Origin: Anomaloglossus baeobatrachus
Taxonomy: Eukaryota > Chordata > Amphibia > Anura > Aromobatidae
Assembly: GCF_048569485.1 (NCBI RefSeq)
Contig: NC_134356.1
Span: 93,811,604 to 93,875,603 of the forward strand
Length of the DNA: 64,000 nucleotides
Direction of reading: 5' to 3'
Below are positions 25,501-34,500 of this stretch, one piece after another (position 1 is the stretch's first letter; the number at the start of each line of letters is the position of its first letter). The notes beneath the pieces are model-generated. The model was not told the origin of the DNA. It saw only the letters and a program-made list of their open reading frames with translations, and did not search any database. The position numbers were made by a program, and so were the translations under genes.

Positions 25501-28500
25501 AGGTCTCTTCCGTTCTGTTTCTCAGGCCATTGCTGTCTTTCTTGAACTCAGCATTTTTGGTCAAGTCTGTTCTTTCCAATGTGTCCGACTCCATTCCATC
25601 GCCACTGCCACATGGGTGATCACTTGATGTGCAATTGCCTCCAACGAGACTGGCCCCCATCTTTGTTAACGATGGATGCACTGGAGGAGAGTTTGGTTTA
25701 TCACATTGTTCCATTCGGAGATCTTCAACTGAGAAAAAAAAAAGTAAATGCTTTAATAAAGAGTTATTTTACACACAAAAAATTCCCAGAGCCCATGTCA
25801 GGTATGCCCTGCTTCTTGAAGATGCTGCCCATGTACAAAGTACATTTAATATATAGATATTGTAATAATTAGTTCAACAATTGGATAGGTTATAAAAAAA
25901 AAAGTTCCTGAGAATCTTATGAATGTGTGCTTGCTATACTGCCTTGCAAAAGTATTCGGCCCCCTTGAATTGGTCAACCTTTTCCCACATTTCAGGCTTC
26001 AAACAGAAAGATAAACATTGTAATGTTATGGTGAAGAATCAACAACAAGTGGGACACAATTGTGAAGTTGAACGAAATTTATTGCTTATTTTAAACTTTT
26101 ATAAAAAATAAATAACTGAATATTGGGGCGTGCAATATTATTCATCCCCTTTACTTTCAGTGCAGCAAACTCACTCCAGAAGTTCATTGAGGATCTCTGA
26201 ATGATCCAATGTTGTCCTAAATGACTGATGATGATAAATATAATCCACCTGTGTGTAATCAAGTCTCCGTATAAATGCACCTGCTCTGTGATAGTCTCCG
26301 TGTTCTGTTTAAAGTGCAGAGAACATCATGAAGACCAAGGAACACAACAGGCAGGTCTGTGATACTGTTGTGGAGACGTTTAAAGCCGGATTTGGTTACA
26401 AAAAGATTTCCAAAACTTTAAACATCCCAAGGAGCACAGTGCAAGCGATCATATTGAAATGAAAGGAGTATCATACCACTGCAAATCTACCAAGACCCAG
26501 CCGTCCATCTAAACTCATCTCAAATAAGGAGAAGACTGACCAGAGAGGCAGCCAAGAGGCCCATGATCACTCTGGATGAACTGCAGAGATCTACAGCTGA
26601 GGTGTTAGAGTCTGTCCATAGGACAACAATCAGTCGTACACTGCACAAATCTGGCCTTTATGCAAGAGTGGCAAGAAGTAAGCCATTTCTCAAAGATATC
26701 CATAAAAAGTGTTGTTTAACATTTACCACAAGCCACCTGGGAGACACACCAAACATGTGGAAGAAGGTGCTCTGGTCAGATGAAACCAAAATCGAACTAT
26801 TTGGGCACAATGCCAAATGATATGTTTGTCGTAAAAGCAACACAGCTCATCACCCTGAACACACCATCCCCACTGTCAAACATGGTGGTAGCAGTATCAT
26901 GGTTTGGGCCTGCTTTTCTTCAGCAGGGACATGGAAGATGGTTAAAATTGATGGGAAGATGGATGGAGCCAAATAAAGGACCATTGTCTGCAAAAGACCA
27001 GAGACTGGGACGGAGATTTGTCTTCCACCAAGACAATGATCCCAAACAAAGCAAAATCTACAATGGAATGGTTCACAAATAAACGTATCCAGGTGTTAGA
27101 ATGGCCAAGTCAAAGTCCAAACCTGAATCCAATCAAGAATCTGTGGAAAGAGCTGAAAACTGCTGTTCTCAAACGCTTTCCATCCAACCTTACTCAGCTG
27201 GAACTATTTTGAAAGGAAGAATGGGCAATAATTTCAGTCTCTTGATGTGCAAAACTGATAAGAGACATACCCCAAGTGACTTGCAGCTGTAATCGCAGCA
27301 AAAGGTGGCGCTACAAAGTATTACCTTAAAGGGAACGAATAATATTGCACGCCCCAATTTTCAGTTATTTATTTTATAAAGAAGTTTAAAATCAGCAATA
27401 CATTTTATTCAACTTCACAATTATGTCCCACTTGTTGATGATTCTTCACCATAACATTAACATTTTTATCTTTACATTTGAAGCCTGAAATGTGGGAAAA
27501 GGTTGAAAAATTCAAGTGAGCCAAATACTTTCGCAAGGCACTGTATGTACTGTGTAATAGATATGTCCAACCATGTAGAGCTGCTCCAATTTATGGTCGG
27601 CACATACGGCACAATGATTCCTGGCCAGGTGATCACTTTTGATAAGTGAGTATAGAGATGAAACATTAGGGGCTCACGGTTGCTGCTTTTTGTTGTAGCA
27701 CATTTCCCTGCCCGTTTTATCACAGGAGTGTCTCTGCTGTGTCACTAGTCATGTGAGCTCATCATAAGTCAGTCAGGGACATAAGCAAGACAGTGATTTA
27801 TGATGAGTACATAGGGTTGAAAACGCAGCAGAAACAATAACTGCTGTGATAAAACAAGCAGGGAAATGTGTTACCTCAGAAAACAGGAGCTGCCCATGGT
27901 CAAACATGGCAAATAACGGTATATAGCACGCTAACATTTATATGCTCCAAAAACACAGTTATAGGGACCTTAGATTGTGAGCTCCAATGGGGACAGTGTT
28001 GCCAATGTATGTAAAGTGCTATGGAATTAATAGCGCTATATAAATGAATAAATTTTTATTATTATATTATTATATGATTAACTAAACCCAGGAATATATT
28101 TGTAACATGTTCAATTGTGGAACTTATTATTATAAGAGCTATTAATTAAAATGTACTTTGCTTGTGGACAAGCCCTTTAAATTCCTGTCCTTAACGAGCA
28201 CCTGTCACCAGGTTTTCCCCATATAAAGTAATGCCAGCACCTGTAAGCCCTGTGTTACAGCATGCTAGAATGCTGCATATATGTCCCCAATATGCTTTGT
28301 AGGGCAAAACAATTTAAATGTTATTGTACTCACCTCCGAGGCGGTGCAGTCCAATGGGCATCTGTAGTCTTGTTCCGGCGCCTCCTCCTCCTTTATGATT
28401 GCCATCCTCCTTCCCTACTTTGTGTGGATGACGTGTCCTGTGTCCTCCACACAGTGTCCTCCATTAGGCTCCTGGGAAGGTGCCCTTCTCTCTGCCCTGC

Positions 28501-31500
28501 TGAGGGTAGAGCAAAGTATTGTAGTGCTTATGTGCTAGCGCCCTTTCGCCTTTCAAGCACATTACCATACTTCGTTCTGTCCTTAGCAGGGCAAAAAAGT
28601 TCACCTGTGCAGAAGGATGATGGAAGATACTGTGTGATGACATGGGATGCGTCAGCCACAAGAAGCAGGGAAGGAGGACGGCAATCGCAAGAAGAGAGGT
28701 AGCGACGGATCAAGACTAGAGACGCCCATCGGACCGTTCAGTTCTGTTAGAGAGTATAACAAAAGTTTTTTATTTTTGCCCTGCAGAGTGGATTGGGGAC
28801 ATATATACAGCAATCCAGAGGGCTTACAGCTGCTGGCCATATTTTATATGGGAAAAACCTGAGGACAGAAGCAACCGGATGAAAAGTGTACAGGGCGATA
28901 TTTTCTGCTAAACGTTAACCAAATGCAGCAAGGTAGATTGGACAGCGCTTCACAATACAGATGGATAATGACCTAAAACATACTGTAAAAGCGCACCATG
29001 AGGTTTTTTTTAAAGACAAAGAAGTGGAATCTTCTGCAACGGCTAAGCCAATCACCAGATCTCAACTCCATCAGGTTTCAATTCACACGCTTAAGACATA
29101 ACTTAAAGAGAACCAACAATCAGAATTTCCACCTATAAAAGTAAAGCCAGTGCTATACTGGCGCTGAGATGCTGAATGTAACCATGCCTTCAGTTCTGAG
29201 ATTGGAGGTTTTATTTCACAAATATGTGCAAGTAAAGTTCCAGCAATGCACGGTTATTTGATTGACAGGTGCAACAGGACGGGAATATGTGGGTCGGGAT
29301 TTGCTGTCTTTTCCTGCCACTTGCCTGGCCTCTGTAGGTGTTGGACTGTATGGGCTGCATTTCGAACACTCCCCTATCACATGACAGAAACGACTCATAC
29401 CTGGAAGGAGCCCATACAGTCTAGTATCTACCAGGGCCAGGCAACAGACAGAGGTGGGATTAATTTGCAAAACCCAACCCACATATTCCCACCCCTGTTG
29501 CACCTGTCAATCAAGTAGCAATGCATGGCTCTAAGTTTACTTCCACATATTTCTAAAATAAAACGTCCAATCTCAGAATTGAAGCTATGCTTACATTCAG
29601 CATCCTAGGAACAGTATAGCACTGGCTTTACTATATGAAAATCCTGATGGCTGGTTCTCTATAGGCAGAAAGACCAACAAACAAGCAACAACTGAAGTCA
29701 GCTACAGTAAAGGTGTCAATACATCACAAAGGAGTATACCCAGCATTAGGTGACATCCATGGCTTCCAGACCTCAGGCAGTCAATGCCTGCAGAGAATTC
29801 TCTACAGAGTTTCAAAAATTAACATTTTATTTAAAACGCATGTTTTTTCACTGACGGAAAAAAGCCAATCTGAGCATAGCCTAAAGCAATGGTCCCCAAC
29901 CTTTCTTGCCTTGAGAGCCATATTCAGCTCTGAGAGATGGTTGGGACCACATCCAGCGCACTTCTCCCCGACAGTAATGACACCCAGAGCCGCACATTAT
30001 TGGTATGATGACAGACAAAACTTCCCCGTAGAAAGCACACCAAAACTGTGTGCCTTATAGGCAATATACTGACATACAAAGGTTCCTACTCTACCCCAAT
30101 TCGGTATTTTCGTATCAAGCAAGCACAGCCTCCACTACCACATCCGGCGTCAAGCACAGCCTCCACAACCACATCCGGCGTCAAGCACAGCCTCCACAAC
30201 CACATCCGGCGTCAAGCACAGCCTCCACAACCACATCCGGCGTCAAGCACAGCCTCCACAACCACATCCGGCGTCAAGCACAGCCTCCACAACCACATCC
30301 GGCGTCAAGCACAGCCTCCACAACCACATCCGGCGTCAAGCACAGCCTCCACAACCACATCCGGCGTCAAGCACAGCCTCCACAACCACATCCGGCGTCA
30401 AGCACAGCCTCCACAACCACATCCGGCGTCAAGCACAGCCTCCACAACCACATCCGGCGTCAAGCACAGCCTCCACAACCACATCCGGCGTCAAGCACAG
30501 CCTCCACAACCACATCCGGCGTCAAGCACAGCCTCCACAACCACATCCGGCGTCAAGCACAGCCTCCACAACCACATCCGGCGTCAAGCACAGCCTCCAC
30601 AACCACATCCGGCGTCAAGCACAGCCTCCACAACCACATCCGGCGTCAAGCACAGCCTCCACAACCACATCCGGCGTCAAGCACAGCCTCCACAACCACA
30701 TCCGGCGTCAAGCACAGCCTCCACAACCACATCCGGCGTCAAGCACAGCCTCCACAACCACATCCGGCGTCAAGCACAGCCTCCACAACCACATCCGGCG
30801 TCAAGCACAGCCTCCACAACCACATCCGGCGTCAAGCACAGCCTCCACAACCACATCCGGCGTCAAGCACAGCCTCCACAACCACATCCGGCGTCAAGCA
30901 CAGCCTCCACAACCACATCCGGCGTCAAGCACAGCCTCCACAACCACATCCGGCGTCAAGCACAGCCTCCACTACCACATCCGGCGTCAAGCACAGCCTC
31001 CACTACCACATCCGGCGTCAAGCACAGCCTCCACTACCACATCCGGCGTCAAGCTTCCCTCTAACTGGCAGTTGCATATTATCCCCAATTTACCATATTT
31101 ATCTCTTCTTCAAACTTTTCTCTTATGTGGGGCTACTTCTGAGGCCGGCTTAACACTTGCGATTAACTCGCACGAGTGCAATGCGAGAAAATCTCGCATT
31201 GCACTCGGACCCATGTTAATCAATGAGGCAATGATGTCACACGGACGGCATATACACCATCCTAGTGACATCAGTTTTTCTCAATACATTTCACGCATGT
31301 GGCAGAGAACACTGTAAATGCTCCTGTACATAACAGTACATGAATAGCAGATGCTGAGGGTAAAAACTGATTGCACACTGACAGCACACTGATGAAATGT
31401 GAACAGAAATTGTCCGACTTTCTAGCATGAGAATCGGACCGATTTTACACTTGCAAGTGTGATTCCAGCCTAAAAATCACCATCTGGAAACCTTCTCTTC

Positions 31501-34500
31501 ATAGCAGTTTGCTAGACTTGTTGATTATGCATCAAGCTGTAAGTTTCTTACCATGGTTGATTCTTTCTCCTGAACCCTGTAATTATCTTTCTCCCCCTAG
31601 CCTCCTGGTGAACCGAGTACAGGCGGGGAAACGCGTTGAGTCCGTGCTAGCGAGCACCAACTACAGGGAAGTGTGATTCTCATCACTTATATATAATGCA
31701 CTAATTGTGTTACTGCAATGTCTGTCATTCTGCATCAAGTCCTCCTGACCTATTTATGTCCGTATTTTGGGAGTTGGCAATTTAAACCCTACTTAGTAGG
31801 GATGTGCCCTTTTATCTGTTTTCAGATTATGGGATTTTTTGGGGATATGTATTCTTTCCTAATCCCATAACAGGGAGTACACCACTGAGTGATCTAAATC
31901 TGCACCTTATTAGAGAGGTTACATGGGTATAATTCCCTATTGGGGTAATGTGATGTAGGTGTACTTTTTGTTATTCTACCCTTTTTAATAATTTCTTTAC
32001 TTTTTGGTGACATTGTTTTTTGGGTTGCTTTTAAGGGATTATTAATAAAAGTCTATTTCTAAAGGGATTGCCACATAATTTGTACCCCCCCCTCACTATG
32101 CATCAACCTGGCATATAATAAGCCACAAATCACAGGGTCCACGAGCTGCAGACGAGGGAAAACTGACCTAAGGGTGGGTGAGTAAAAGTGATCACCTACC
32201 AACAGTATAACAGATAAGTGCTAGATTAGTAGGGGCCTATCGACTGCAAGGGCATGGTTCCCCCCCAACCACGAATGCAAGCAGATTACTGCCACTCAAA
32301 GTATACAGGACCGAGATCTCCAGTACAGCACGCGCCTGTGTCAGCGACCACCGCTCTATCCAGATGGGGCAAACAGGGTGCAAATATTGTGATGGCTGGG
32401 ATCCACTTATACCAAATGAGTTCTGATTCTGGTTCCCAGCGCAGATCGACAATTCACACCATCATCATTTCAAAAGCCTCCAGTTTTAATACTAAACACT
32501 GCACCTCTAGAAGGTCAGTCTGCCATCCATGTCTGGGCAAGTGCGGACCGCACCACAGTGAGGCTGCCTGCCTAGCTCCCTCACTGTGCCATATTCCCGT
32601 CTATAAGGCTCGCACCTCAGCGAGGACCAGCCCCTGCCCCCTTACTGGCCATACACCAGGCTACAAGGTCTGCACCACAGTGAGGATCAGCCCTGCCTGC
32701 CTACCTGACTCCCTCACTGCCATACACACGAATAGAAGGCTTGCACCACCATGAGGACCAGCCTTGCCTGCCAGCTCTACTCCCTTACTGTGCCATACAC
32801 CTGGCTAAAAGGCTCACACTGCAGGGAGGACCAAGCTTGCCTGCCTAGCTCCCTCACAGTGCCATACACACACACACACACACACAACTACAAGGTTCGC
32901 ACCGCAGTGATGACCAGCCCCTGCCCCCTTACTGTGCCATACACCAGGCTACAAGGTCTGCACCGCTGTGAGGACCAGCCCTGCCTGCCTACTCAGCTCC
33001 CTCTCTGTGCCATACACACAAATAGAAGGCTTGCTCCCCCATGAGGACCAGCCTTGCCTGCCGGCCCTGCTCCCTAAGGCTACTTTCACACATCAGTTTT
33101 TTGCAATCAGGCACAATCCAGTTTGGGCCTGATGCAATGGATCCGTCTCAGATTGTATAAAAACTGATGCGACGATCGGGTAAAAAAACGGATTTATTTA
33201 TTTATTTTTTTAAGCTGAGGGAGAGACCCCAACATCACCGCACACACAGGCACTCCCGCACGCATCATCACCGCACACACAGGCACTCCCGCACGCATCA
33301 TAACACACACACACAGGCATCACCGCACACGCAGGCACTCCCGCACGCATCATCACCGCACACACAGGCACTCCCGCACGCATCATCACACACACACACA
33401 CACACAGGCATCACCGCACACGCAGGCACTCCTGCACGCATCATCACCGCACACACAGGCACTCCCGCACGCATCATCACACACAGGCATCACCGCACAC
33501 GCAGGCACTCCCGCACACATCTTCACCGCACACACAGGCATTCCCGCACGCATCATCACCGCACACACAGGCATCACCGCACACGTAGGCACTCCCGCAT
33601 GCATCATCATCACACACACACACAGGCATCACCGCACATGCAGGCACTCCCGCACGCATCATCACCGCACACACAGGCACTCCCGCACGCATCATCATCA
33701 CACACACACAGGCATCACCGCACACGCAGGCACTCCCGCACACATCATCACCGCACACACAGGCATCACCGCACACGCAGGCACTCCCGCACGCATCATC
33801 ACCGCACACACAGGCATCACCGCACACGCAGGCATCACCGCACACGCAGGCACTCCCGCACGCATCATCATCACACACACACAGGCATCACCGTACACGC
33901 AGGCACTCCCGCACGCATCATCATCACACACACACAGGCATCACCGCACATGCAGGCACTCCCGCACGCATCATCACCGCAGACGCAGGCACTCCCGCAC
34001 GCATCATCACCGCACACGCAGGCACTCCCGCACGCATCATCACCGCACACGCAGGCACTCCCGCACGCATCATCACCGCACACGCAGGCACTCCCGCACG
34101 CATCATCACCGCACACGCAGGCACTCCCGCACGCATCATCACCGCACACGCAGGCACTCCCGCACGCATCATCACCGCACACGCAGGCACTCCCGCACGC
34201 ATCATCACCGCACACACAGGCATCACCGCACACGTAGGCACTCCCGCACGCATCATCACACACAGGCATCACCGCACATGCAGGCACTCCCGCACGCATC
34301 ATCATCACACACACAGGTATCACCGCACACGCAGGCACTCCCGCACGCATCATCACAGCAGATGCAGGCACTCCCGCACGCATCATCACCGCACACACAG
34401 GCACTCCCGCACGCATCATCATCATCACACACACACAGGCATCACCGCACACGCCGGCACTCCTGCACACATCACCGCACACACAGGCATCACCGCACAC

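Noticed and set aside
25939-27543. Functional transposase gene
   Set aside because: Several stops and shifts, and the last catalytic acidic residue is changed.
30117-31052. CRISPR-like direct repeats
   Set aside because: Units are contiguous with no unique spacers, and the DNA is vertebrate.
30048-31153. Open frames of 338 and 367 residues
   Set aside because: They come entirely from the 31-bp tandem array; all frames are open and none has gene-like composition.
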